Source: Carallia brachiata (lineage: Eukaryota; Streptophyta; Magnoliopsida; Malpighiales; Rhizophoraceae). From it: DNA of 64,000 nt. The translations under genes were made by a program, and so were the position numbers. Shown piece after piece: positions 22,315 to 35,900 of this stretch. The stretch's first letter is position 1. Every line of letters starts with the position of its first letter. The DNA lies in assembly GCA_021464245.1 (NCBI GenBank), contig JADCRB010000074.1, positions 861,020-925,019 of the forward strand, read 5' to 3'. The notes under the pieces were generated by a model that saw nothing but the letters and a program-made list of their open reading frames with translations, did no database searches and had not been told where the DNA came from.

Positions 22315-23810
22315 ACTACTTCGTTGTTTGAGTTGTTTTATACAAATGTTATTGTTGAATATATGGTTACACCCAGACTAAAATTACATAAAATCCTAGC
22401 TCTACCTCAATTCATGCATAGTTTATTCCCCAAGAGATGGAAATGGCCTTTAGGTGTGTTCTGCAGAGGAAAATATTTTGATTGTCTTTTATGGTTCGGA
22501 GGAAGCAGATGGCATTTGCAGTAATAGAACCAAATGCTACAATTAAACTCTTCTTTTTCCCCACTTTGTTCAATAGGGGATGGGTACAGACACAGAAAAT
22601 AGTATCATGGTTGTACTATCGTCAACTGTAAAAGTACGTGTGAGGTAACTTGGAGCAGGCAGACAACGATGCAATCAAAGAACAACTGAGAGTACATAAA
22701 CTAAACTAACATCTACAGAACACCCACAATTTTTTATTAAGTGTCTACTATCCAGGGGGGAAAAAAAAAGTCATGGGGCCAAAAGGAATGAAGGTGATGC
22801 TCTTCTTAATTAAATTCTTTGCCCATGAACTCCCATGTTGTACAACGTAAAAATACGAGGGAAAATCCAGGTCCGGTGGAGTTCTTGACACTTACGATGA
22901 TGGACTGCAAAGACAACTCATAGTTGATCTATCTTGAGAGAATGGCGGTCTCGAAACAGTATACATTTCAGCCGGACGAAGTCACCTTGTAAGTTGTAAC
23001 TCAAAGAAAGTCGTTATTGCCAACGAAGTACATGAAGCTACACTAACTAGTTTTTTTTAGGCATGAAAGGGTAATTGTAGGTGGGTTGAACAACTCAAGA
23101 GGATTTGGATCTTGGTTTTCTCTTTCCCTCGTCATTTTCTTGCTTTTGTTATTTGTACTAATAACAGTTTGATTCTTGGTGTGAAACCATCATCCGTCGT
23201 GGTTTTCGTCCTACTTTAACTGTACCATTTTAGATTTAAACTTCCGTTAAACCGAATGCACATACGCAGCCGTAATTTTGACCTGTCGTATTTATTGGTG
23301 CAGTACATGGAAAAAGGATCAAAGTAGCATTTCTCAATGAACAAAATTTTTTGACAATGCACGAAACAGCCGTTTTTTTTTTATTGGTAAATCAAAAAAA
23401 AAAATATTAACTTTAAAAAAATCAGGTGAATCCAAAAACTAGCATTAAATAAACGGCAGAAGGACACGCATTCGTTTAAGAGCTTGTTTGAGCCTTGCCA
23501 TGTAGTTATTTGTCATTTGTCATTTGTCATTTGTCATTTGCCAATTGCACATCATCTTCTGAACTGTTATGCTGGAGTTTGGTGCTTTCCCAATCTTATT
23601 GGATTACATAAAAAAAAGACCTTGTCATCTTCCACAAGCTGACATCTTCCAAACCCCCAAACCAAACCCCTCAACCAAAAAAACCAAACCCCTTAACCAC
23701 AACCGCCATTGCCATAGCCCTCCTTCCCACCCCATCTCTCCATCTTTCTCTCTGAACTTTCTACAGAGTTTGGGATGAACTAAACTAGGCGATAAAAAGA
23801 CATAAAAAAA
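22315..23810. other. Intergenic DNA before the ORANGE-like gene
   Basis: The left 200-300 bp likely form the 3' untranslated region of the preceding gene. No further exon was found. A heptamer tandem repeat lies at 23511-23540, and a CT/AC-rich stretch at 23630-23760 looks like the 5' leader of the following gene. Confidence 0.4.
23511..23540. repeat. Heptamer tandem repeat (TGTCATT)n
   Basis: About four copies of TGTCATT lie 270 bp upstream of the ORANGE-like start codon. A simple repeat in the promoter; likely variable in number. Confidence 0.85.
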
Positions 23811-26800
23811 ATGGCTACTTTGTCTCTTTACACTCATTCTTGTCTCTCTCCAAACTCTCCTCCAAAACCCAATTCCTCCAAAATTCCACCTTTGCTGAAT
23901 GGAATTCCTAGACTGCTCCCCTGGTTATCTAAACACCCCTCTCGGTTCCCAGTTCTCCGTTCCGCGCCAATCAACTCCTCCGATTCGCCTCCCTCCGGTG
24001 ACGGATTTTCAAGGTTCAACATTTTCTCTTTTCCTTTTCTTTGTTTTTCTCTTTAGAATAAAATATCTCGCGTTTTATACCAAGCAACGTCTTTAAAATC
24101 TTCATGAGCATAAGACAAATTTGGCCCATTTTTTACGCGGTATTTTTGCGGTGAAAACAACCCATTATGTTAATCTTCTCCTTATCACCGGCTAGAATAG
24201 CTAGTAGCCTTTGTATAATGATATTGGTTCTGTCAAAAACAAAAGTGGTCTTGGGAATTAAGAACGGCTATCGTCAAGAACGTTAGAGTGGTTTTTTTTA
24301 AACTTTTGGTGTTTCTTTTTTTGTTTCAGCAACTTCTGCATTATAGAGGGACCGGATACTGTTGGCGATTTTGTTCAGATGCAACTGCAGCAAATCGAAG
24401 AGAACATAAGGAGTAGGCGTAACAAGATCTTTCTACTCATGGAAGAGGTTTTAATCTTAATCATGCCTTGCTTTAGTCCTTCCTTTTCTTCAATTACAAA
24501 GCTTAGATTACAGTTTGTGAGGTACCCTTTTTTATCATATTGTGTTTGATGTATTGTTCTCATTCCATTTTTGTCCTTGTTTCTTTCATTTTCTTTGGGT
24601 ACATGGGGAAATCACTTGTTTCTTTTCTATGTACGTGCAAATTCTTGTGTTGTCAATGGCATTAGGTAAGGAGACTGCGGGTTCAACAGCGCATAAAGAG
24701 TGTGAAAGTCATTGATGAGATCCATGAGGAAGAGGCGAATGAGATGCCTGACATCCCATCATCCATTCCTTTTCTACCTCTCGTGGTGAGTCCACAAACT
24801 GTGTTTTGCTACCAAAAACCAAAAAAAAAAATCAGTGCACCAAAACAATTGGTAGGTTGGCCAGCAAAGGCATGACAAAGCACTGTTCACCTGGCAATAT
24901 TTGTTTTAGAAAATAACCCCATGTAAAGTTAGACAAGGAGTTTGATTCCCTTATTCTCTACATTTTCATTGATCACTCCACCCACCATGAGACTAACGAG
25001 GAGTTTAGCTTTAGAGTTATTGATTAACAGAGTTCATCTTTCCTTTGGAGTAGACGCCAAAGACGTTGAAGCAGCTCTATGTGACAAGCTTAGCTTTTGT
25101 AACGGGAATCATTTTATTTGGAGGACTCATTGCTCCAACAGTAAGTTGTCTGTTTCTCAGTTCATGTGGTTATCCTCAGTGAGTTTGCTTGTATGGTCAT
25201 GCTATCTTTGTTTCTTCTTGTCAACTCTGACTGATGATGTCTCTGATTTTGTCAGCTCTCATCCATTTATATTTTAGTTATGTGAAATTGTGTGCCTAGG
25301 GGCAAAATACTAGTTTTTTTAATGCCTTGTGAGTTTAAAAACTTAATTCAGTTACATGCTGAAATATGCTATCCCATGGCAGCTGGAACTAAAGTTAGGC
25401 CTAGGTGGCACCTCATATGAAGATTTCATACGCAGCATGCATCTACCATTGCAGTTGAGGTACCTTATCTCCAAACTAGATATTTGAATTGGAAGCAACC
25501 ATCGCTGGGCTTAGTTAGATGTTTAATTTGGTTTGATTATTACCTGAAGTAAACTTGTTGTATTCTTAATTCAGTCAGGTCGACCCAATTGTAGCATCCT
25601 TTTCTGGTGGGGCAGTGGGTGTCATTTCGGCCTTGATGTTAATTGAAGCCAACAATGTCGAACAACAAGAGAAGAAGCGCTGTAGATATTGTCACGGAAC
25701 AGGTATGTATAAATTTGTAATGGGATATGTTCTTCCCAACGGAGAGAATATCTTTGACTGATGCTAATTTTCAATCTATTTGAATAAAAATTAGAGAATC
25801 CACTAGACCTGTATCTGCTTATCAAATAAGCTTTTTTTTTCCGATTATTTAAACAGTTTGCAATACCTTTGAATGTTGGGCTGGGATTTTTTGAATTCCT
25901 ATACATTTTGTGGTTCAAAAATTTGAAGCAAGATTATTACATCGATTTTATAGCTCTTATGATCACTTCATTCTTGCTTTATTTATTCTTGTATGCCGAG
26001 AGTTACGCCATATCCCCTTGAGATCCCTGTCGTACATCATCTGAAAGACTGTATTGTGGCCTTCTGTTAGTTTTTTGTGCCTTCGAACTTCGCGGAAGTT
26101 GTTATTGTGATTTCTTTCCACCAAAATGTGCCATAGGTTGGGGCTGTGGGAAGTAGGTCTGATGGAAATGGATGGCAAAGGGTGGAAACGAGAAAAGCTC
26201 AATTTATATTTGATTATACTCTCTGAATTCATGATTTTATTTCAAGTACTTCTGTGTACAGGATATTTGGCCTGTGCTCGATGTTCTGCAAGTGGAATGT
26301 GCTTGAGCATCAATCCCATCTCACCATCTGCTGATCGCCCCTTACAAGTGCACAAAACTCAAAGGTGTCCTAATTGTTCTGGTTCGGGAAAGGTAAAGGA
26401 AGAAATTTAGATTATGTGGCTACTTTACGGAAATTGATCCTAACTGTTATAGCAACGTGATCCTCGTAGTCATATGCCGCGTGTTGCTTCCAATTCCCCA
26501 AATCGTTGAACTCACATTGTGATTGTTTGGTTATGGTTTACAAATACTAAACAAAACGGGCCTAGATATTCCAATTGTTTACAAAAATGTCTCAAATTTA
26601 TAGATCAGTTTTTTATTCTGTTTGCCATTTTATTCTTCTCATCTTCTTCTCCACAATTATTCACCTAGAAACTATTGGAAATAGCGCACAACAAATTGAC
26701 CCCTCCATGTTTTTGGGCCATATTCAAAAATATCATTTGAGAATGACTTTTTCTGTTGTTGAGTTAAATATCTTATGGTTTGACTACTTGAGTCTCTTGC

Positions 26801-26976
26801 TGCCTCCCTGTTGCTTGTATTCATGAGCAGAAATTTACTTTAATCTATAATGTTAAAGAGAAATTAATGGTGCCTGATAAGTTTTTGTGTTAATCTAGGT
26901 GATGTGCCCGACATGCCTGTGTACAGGGATGGTGATGGCAACTGAACACGATCCGCGTATTGATCCATTTGACTAG
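23811..26976 (+). CDS. OR: ORANGE / ORANGE-like DnaJ-type zinc-finger protein, plastid
   Basis: Eight exons: 23811-24013, 24330-24447, 24666-24785, 25054-25140, 25383-25459, 25575-25702, 26262-26392, 26899-26976, giving 313 residues. Order of parts: Ser/Pro-rich transit peptide; NFCIIEGPDT; RSRRNKIFLLMEEVRRLR; a first membrane helix around SLAFVTGIILFGGLIAPT; LELKLGLGGTSYEDFIRSM; a second helix VASFSGGAVGVISALMLI; then four CxxCxxxG zinc repeats (CRYCHGTG, CARCSASG, CPNCSGSG, CPTCLCTG) and the C-terminal EHDPRIDPFD. ORANGE proteins stabilise phytoene synthase post-transcriptionally and promote chromoplast formation and carotenoid storage. TPKTLKQLY and CLSINPISP fit the OR-like paralogue somewhat better than classic OR; I cannot decide between them. 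No disrupting change was seen. Confidence 0.93.
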
Positions 26977-27389
26977 TGGAATGGGAAAAATCTAAGCTGC
27001 GGAGGGATAAATGTCTCCTCGTCCCTAAATGAAAGCTGCATTATAGAAACAAATGTAGATGCCCCCACATAAGTAGCAGTTTTCAGGAAGGCATTGTTAG
27101 CGGGAAACCAAGACTTGGAGAAACGAGCAGTCAACTGAAGGTGATCAAAATAAAATACTTCTGTTGTACCAACTAGCTATAGCTAAAATTACTGTAGTCA
27201 TTTTTAAAATCGAATGTCTCAACTTACGTTCTAGTTAGAGTTAATTACTAAAAAAAAAAAAAAAAACACTGTTTTCTTTGGAACCGAAGGTCTCGATCAA
27301 AATGTATTGGCATGCATGCAGTTTCAAGAGAAATTATATAAATGGTTGGTAAATCATGGAACATAGACACGACAATACATTATCTTTAA
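26977..27389. other. 3' flank of the ORANGE-like gene
   Basis: Probably 3' untranslated region over the first 250 bp, followed by an A-run at about 27250-27267. No gene seen. Confidence 0.4.
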
Positions 27390-27867
27390 CATTGTGTTTG
27401 GATAAAATTTTTGAGGGAGAGGAAAGTGAGGGAGAGGAAAGTAGAGGAGATGATCATTAGAAGAAAAGAATATTTTCTATCTTATGTTTGGAAAAATGTG
27501 ATGGGAGGGAGGAAAATTATAAATTCTTTTGTTTGGGAAATGGTGGAAAGTGGGGGAGAAGAATATAAAATATGTTGAAATAACAATTTTATCTTTCATA
27601 ATAAATTTTATTAAGATATTTTATTTAGGTAAAATTGTAATTTTTAAATTATGTAAGGGTAATTGAGTCATTTAATAAATTTAGTATGAGAACTAACAAC
27701 TTTCCTCCTATTTTTGGGAAGATTGATTTTGGTGGGGTAAAGAGAATTAGAGGAATTAGAAACTTTCATCTCTCCCACTTTTTAAACATTTTCTAAATAC
27801 AACAATTTACCTTAATTCTCTCACTTTCCTCTCCCTCTCCCCACTTTCCCTCCTCCCAAACACAATA
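27390..27867. mobile_element. Tourist-like MITE (PIF/Harbinger group), 478 bp
   Basis: The left end CATTGTGTTTGG and right end CCAAACACAATA are imperfect inverted repeats. The subterminal blocks also mirror each other (GAGGGAGAGGAAAGTGAGGG on the left, CTCACTTTCCTCTCCCTCTC on the right). A TAA trinucleotide flanks both sides (27387-27389 and 27868-27870), the target duplication typical of PIF/Harbinger elements. The interior has no ORF. Confidence 0.75.
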
Positions 27868-27900
27868 TAAAAATTTTAAAATACAGACATAAATTATACA

Positions 27901-27903
<3 letters not shown>

Positions 27904-27957
<54 letters not shown>
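27904..27957. repeat. (AT)n microsatellite, about 27 units
   Basis: Uninterrupted AT dinucleotides directly beyond the MITE. A likely polymorphic marker. Confidence 0.92.
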
Positions 27958-27963
<6 letters not shown>

Positions 27964-27999
27964 ATTTTTCCTCCCTCCAAGGCTATAAGCCTATGAAGT

Positions 28000-28694
28000 C
28001 AGAATAATATTTTCTGACTGATTTGTGTGTGATACATACAATTTATTAAATAAAAAAAATAAAAATCTTTTGTCACATTTTACAAGGTGATCCCAACCTT
28101 TTGATCAAAGAAAAAAGTTCTCCCTCGCAGCTCCTGTACGCCTCTCTTTTCTTTTTCTTTGTTTTTTATTTCTCTTTCTTTGTCCTTCTACTTCATCGGC
28201 GAATCAAGACCAAAACATAAGTGGATATCTAAAGAAAGGTGGACTTGGACGCCGTGACAGGTTCGAGAGCTAAAGATTCAAGTCGATATCTTCTTTGCTC
28301 CCTCCTTCACTTCTCTCTTATGATTTTTGTCTGTAATTTTTCTAACACTGGTCTGTGATGTTTGGGTCTAGAGATCTGCAATCTCTGACAAAAAAACAAG
28401 ATGACAATAATGAAAGAAGCTAGGCGAGAAAGTAGATGGTCGTTGACGATTTTTTCCGCTGTCTGATCGTTTGAGAGTGGGAGCGAGTTTCTTGGGTCTA
28501 ATCTTTTGGGTATGGTGTCGGACACGGGAGTCCGACACGGTGGCTAAATTTTTCTTTTTTTTTTAATTTTTTTTTCAGGACATGCTCTATCGTGTCCAGT
28601 ACGTGTCAGCCACTTAATTTGACTTGCTGTGTTTGTACTTTGTAGGTAAATTATATTCATATCACATTATCTTAACTTATAAGCAAGACATTAA
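28000..28694. other. Intergenic DNA, no gene recognised
   Basis: Contains CT-rich segments (28140-28200, 28290-28320) and a small palindromic word pair near 28518-28540 (GTCGGACACGG...CCGACACGG). Short ORFs carry no recognisable motif. Confidence 0.35.
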
Positions 28695-29140
28695 TACTCT
28701 GTTTGGATACTCGTGCGAATTTCAAGAGAAAGAAAATACCGTTCTCTAACGCATTTTCACTTGTTTGGTTGCAACTGAGAAATCCGTAAGAAATTGGGGA
28801 ATGTGCCAATGAGCTGTCAACAACGAACGTTACTGCAGGAAGAAAAAATTAAATAATAAAATTAAAATAAAATAAAATTACCGAAATACCCTTACTACTC
28901 GTCTCTACCACAAATTTCTTTTTTCAAAAAGAAACACTAAAAGTAAAAAAAGATAATTTTATATATAATTTTTTTTTATCACTTTTTCATACAATCTGAA
29001 AATGTAAATTTATTTTTTAATTATTTTCTTTCACATATTTTTTTATATATCTAAATAATAGATTTATTCATTTTTTTTTCTCATAATTTTTTATTCAAAT
29101 TATTTTCTTTCTCATTTTTTTTTACAATTCAAACAAAACA
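28695..29140. mobile_element. Probable Tourist-like MITE, decayed ends
   Basis: The left end TACTCTGTTTGGAT and the right end ATTCAAACAAAACA are imperfect inverted repeats (10 of 14 matching), both flanked by TAA (28692-28694, 29141-29143). The inner AAGAGAAAGAAAAT on the left mirrors ATTTTCTTTCTC on the right. AT-rich interior without an ORF. Less certain than the element at 27390. Confidence 0.45.
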
Positions 29141-29427
29141 TAAATGAATTATGTTGTCTCAAAAAAAGTTTAAAAAAAAGGAATAGAAAGGAGATTAAAA
29201 ATTACTAAAAAATTATAACGAGGGAAATAAAATACCAGAAAGTACTTGTTTTTGGAAACACCAAAAAGTTTATAAAATGGAGGCTAAAATCTACATACGA
29301 AGACACATCTATAATTTCAGGGAAATAAAAATAAAAAGAAACGAAAAGAAAAGGAAAGTGAGTGGGAAATGTTGGACGTATATTTCATCTAAACAAAACA
29401 GGCCAACTCGGCCAATGATCCAGCTTT

Positions 29428-32291
<2,864 letters not shown>

Positions 32292-32935
32292 ACTGTAATG
32301 GGAGGACATATTTTGTGCTTTGGAATAACTTCTGTTAAGTTTTCCAATTTGATTTTGCTGTTTACCTGCTGCGTTTGACATGTGGGATTTGAATTTGTCA
32401 TGGCATTTTGTGCTTAATGTTTGCAAATGCTATTGAGCTAGTTTCATTGTTTTAAAAGCAGCATTATGGATTCTTGTTTGCCTCCCCACTCCGCTTCGAA
32501 ACCCCAACAGAAAAAGAAAAGAAATGAGACCCAATTTTTTTATTCTCGTTCATCTCAATGGTAGTTTCGATTTCTCGGGTCTGCTAATCCCTGCAACCTT
32601 CTCGTCCTTTTCTTTATGATCGTTTTATTGGTACGGAAATAGCAAACTCTAAAGAAAGAGGGGAAGGAGAAGATCACGTAAAAGATTTTCAGATTGCAAA
32701 GCCTTTTGATAACCAAGAAAGTTGAACACTTTCAGAGTTCTACACCATTCAAAAGTACCGAATATGCGGAACTGCAAGTTAGCTGCCTAGAGCAACAGAC
32801 CAGACGGGTTCAGCTGCTCGATTATTTTTATTTTCCTAGCTTCGTCAAATGTTTCTGAACTACATAATTTATTATTTTTCCCACTCGAGATTTTCCTCAT
32901 AAAAATGCCAAGATTGCTTGCTTCAATCTGGCCTC
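32292..32935. other. Gap between convergent ubiquitin-eL40 and invertase genes
   Basis: Should hold the two 3' untranslated regions facing each other. No other feature seen. Confidence 0.5.
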
Positions 32936-35900
32936 TCAACCCCTTACGGGTTTGTTCATTTCTGGCCTAGCCATGCTCCAAGCACCGAGTTTCTCTACAG
33001 TGATTGTCTCGGTGCCATTGTTGAACACAAATAAGTGGGCATTGTCATAGATCGCAAGACTTGGATAAACCCTGGATGTGATCACAACTTTGCCTCCCTC
33101 TCCGAAACTCTCTACAACAGTGTTATCAATCTGCAGAAAATAGCAACTTTATAAAGTGACGGAACAAAGGAAAAAGTGAAACTTGGGTCCATGGTAATGA
33201 AACTGGGAAAACGGGCATACCAGACTCCTGAGAGAGAGCTTGTTGTTTGCTAAATCAACGTCTACAAATCCAGCAAAAGATGGTTGATATAGGCCACTTG
33301 CTAAAGACGAGCTGTTCCACAAAGCCAATGAAACAGAATGATTCAGATCATAATTATATGGGGCGAAAAAGTGAGCAAGGATCGGTATGACATGATTTAG
33401 CGCGAAGTTAAAACAAACCTTCTTGCATCTGAGCACAAGAGCACTTTATACTTGTCTTGAGCCTTGAACACCCTAAAGAACACAGGAGTGTATTCTTCGA
33501 GATTTTCTGAAGCTAATGTTAACAGACCAAATGGTCCAAGTCCGCCCTGAACTTTAGAACCCCGTTCGGCGCAGACGTCCATACCAGGCAGATCATTCCA
33601 TTTAGGATCAAAGCCTCAGCTTTGTCCAAGCTTGGAAATGAGAAGGTAACATCAACATCAGCCTGTGAGGGCAATTATCATGAAATGTTAGATCAATCGT
33701 TGAAACGATTTAATTTAAGTTCTCTCTTAAATGAACGTTTTCAAAATCTGATGTCGAAAACCACACCTGGGCGGCAGTGATGCCTTTAACTTCAACATGA
33801 TCCCATTGTTTGAGCTTTTGATTGCTCATTTGAACATTTTTCCCTCTGAGACTCTCCAACTCTTCAACAGGCCATTGAACCAGTTGTCTCCCGGTAGGAT
33901 CCAGCCACAACCTTCTTGGAATGGCCTAAAACAATGCAATAATAGGGCAATGCTTTAAACAAGTCATTAACAAATAACAAAAGTGATGTCCTTTAAACAT
34001 GACTCCTTTGGTTTTTTACCTGAATTCCAGCCCATCCTTTTCTCTTGTCATCGTTAACAGAATCAGATTCATTGGCCCAACCCCACAAAATCCTCCTATT
34101 CTTGCTTGGGTCAAAGAATGTCTTGGAAGCGTAAAAGTTGCCATAATCATATCTAAGGCCAGCCCAACCATCCACCGAAGTATTATCAGGATAGTACCTG
34201 TCCTTCTTCCCATCATAAGTACCAACCGTGTAATACTCATATCTTGTCAAGTCCAGGCTAACCTTCAAAACGTGCTTCACATTTTGACCCAGAACTGAGG
34301 TATCCAAACCGTTTTGTCCGGACAAAGCAACCGGGAAAAAATCCGGGCATTCCCACATACCCGTATTGGGTTTGTGATGTAGAGGGTGTTTGGCCTTGAC
34401 CCAATGCTTGAAATCCCTGCTCCGATATAAATATGCAATGCCTCTATGCTTCCTTTTGCTGCCTACCACCATTTTCCAGTGCCCATCAACCCACCAAGCA
34501 GTTGTCGGGTCACGAAAGGCGCTGGCATTGATGCTGGCATCCGGGTCAGCAATCGGGTTATCATCAGGCTTGACCCATTTCCGGAGATAAGGGTCCGATG
34601 GGTCCTCGGGTACCGCATAATTTTGGACTTGACGCTCTTTCGGGTCAATTCCAGTGTAAAGTATTACGGGCCTGTCGCCTGGGAGAACGGTGGCTGACCC
34701 AGACCAACATCCTTTGCTATCAAACCACTTTGAGGGGTAGATTGCTGGCTCAAGTGCATCCCAATTTATCAAGTCTTTGGACACTGAGTGGGCCCAAACA
34801 ATGTTGCCCCACACTGCACCTTTGGGGTTGTACTGGTAGAACAGATGATAAAGCCCCTTGTAGTACATGGGTCCTACATCACATTCCGGTAATTAGAGAC
34901 ATGCAAGTCAAAATGGGACCAGCTTGTAATAACTTTCAGTTTAAGTAGAGAATAATTTAATTGTAAAAAGCAAAGAGGAAACATGTACTACAAAGAGCCT
35001 CACCGTTCGGATCTGTCGTTGATTAATTTGTTCCCGAATTTGAGGAGCCAGAGGAAACCATTATCATGCACAGAGAAGTAAAAAAGACAGAGAAATGGTT
35101 AGTGATGCTTTTGGAAGTCAATTGTCGTATCCATGTTCGACAATGTCGACACAATTAATAAAATGTGAAAAACTAGGTAGTATTGTTTAGAGAGTAATAA
35201 AAATATAGATCAATCATAATGCAGTTAATTCCACAGATAAATGAAATTGAATGTAGAAAAATTAGTTTATTGTTTCTACCATACTACTTAATAAACGTTG
35301 TTGCATTATAATGATCTAATAAAATAATGCAACTTCTTTACTTTTTACTCTCTTCATTAACCCATCTTTTTATTATGATAATGACGTCAACACTAGCTTA
35401 TTAATTACGTCAAAATGTATCTGCTCTTGTCTCCACTGTCCAGCAAATGATTTTCTTGCTGGTCTATACATTTGGTTTATTACAAGACATTGTAGTTACA
35501 TGCCAAAAAAGAAAAGTTGCGATTGTTACGTGCAATAATATGCTGGGTACGTGGTTCGTGTTTTTGGCACTCATTCAATATAGGATTAATTATGAACATT
35601 GACTACAAAAAGGCAATTTCCCCAAAATGGACTGCCTTAAGCCTTACTTGGCATTTTCTAGAGAAAAAATTGCGCAATTGGCACACGACTCTCCTAACCA
35701 TTAATTTAAGGGTCCAAGTTAATGTAGCTTTCAACAATCAATGACCAAAAATATACATAACTAATTATTAAACACAGAAGCTAGTGGCCACGTAAAAGTG
35801 GGCATGAAGGCTAATCAGGTACAGCTCAAGAATCCAACGTTGAAAAGTTGGGTTCCTTAATTTGTTTGGCTTGGTAAGCCCCTTATAAGGAAAGAAAAGA

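Noticed and set aside
33999..34948. Plus-strand ORFs opposite invertase exon 3
   Set aside because: Shadows of the invertase frame with no family motif.
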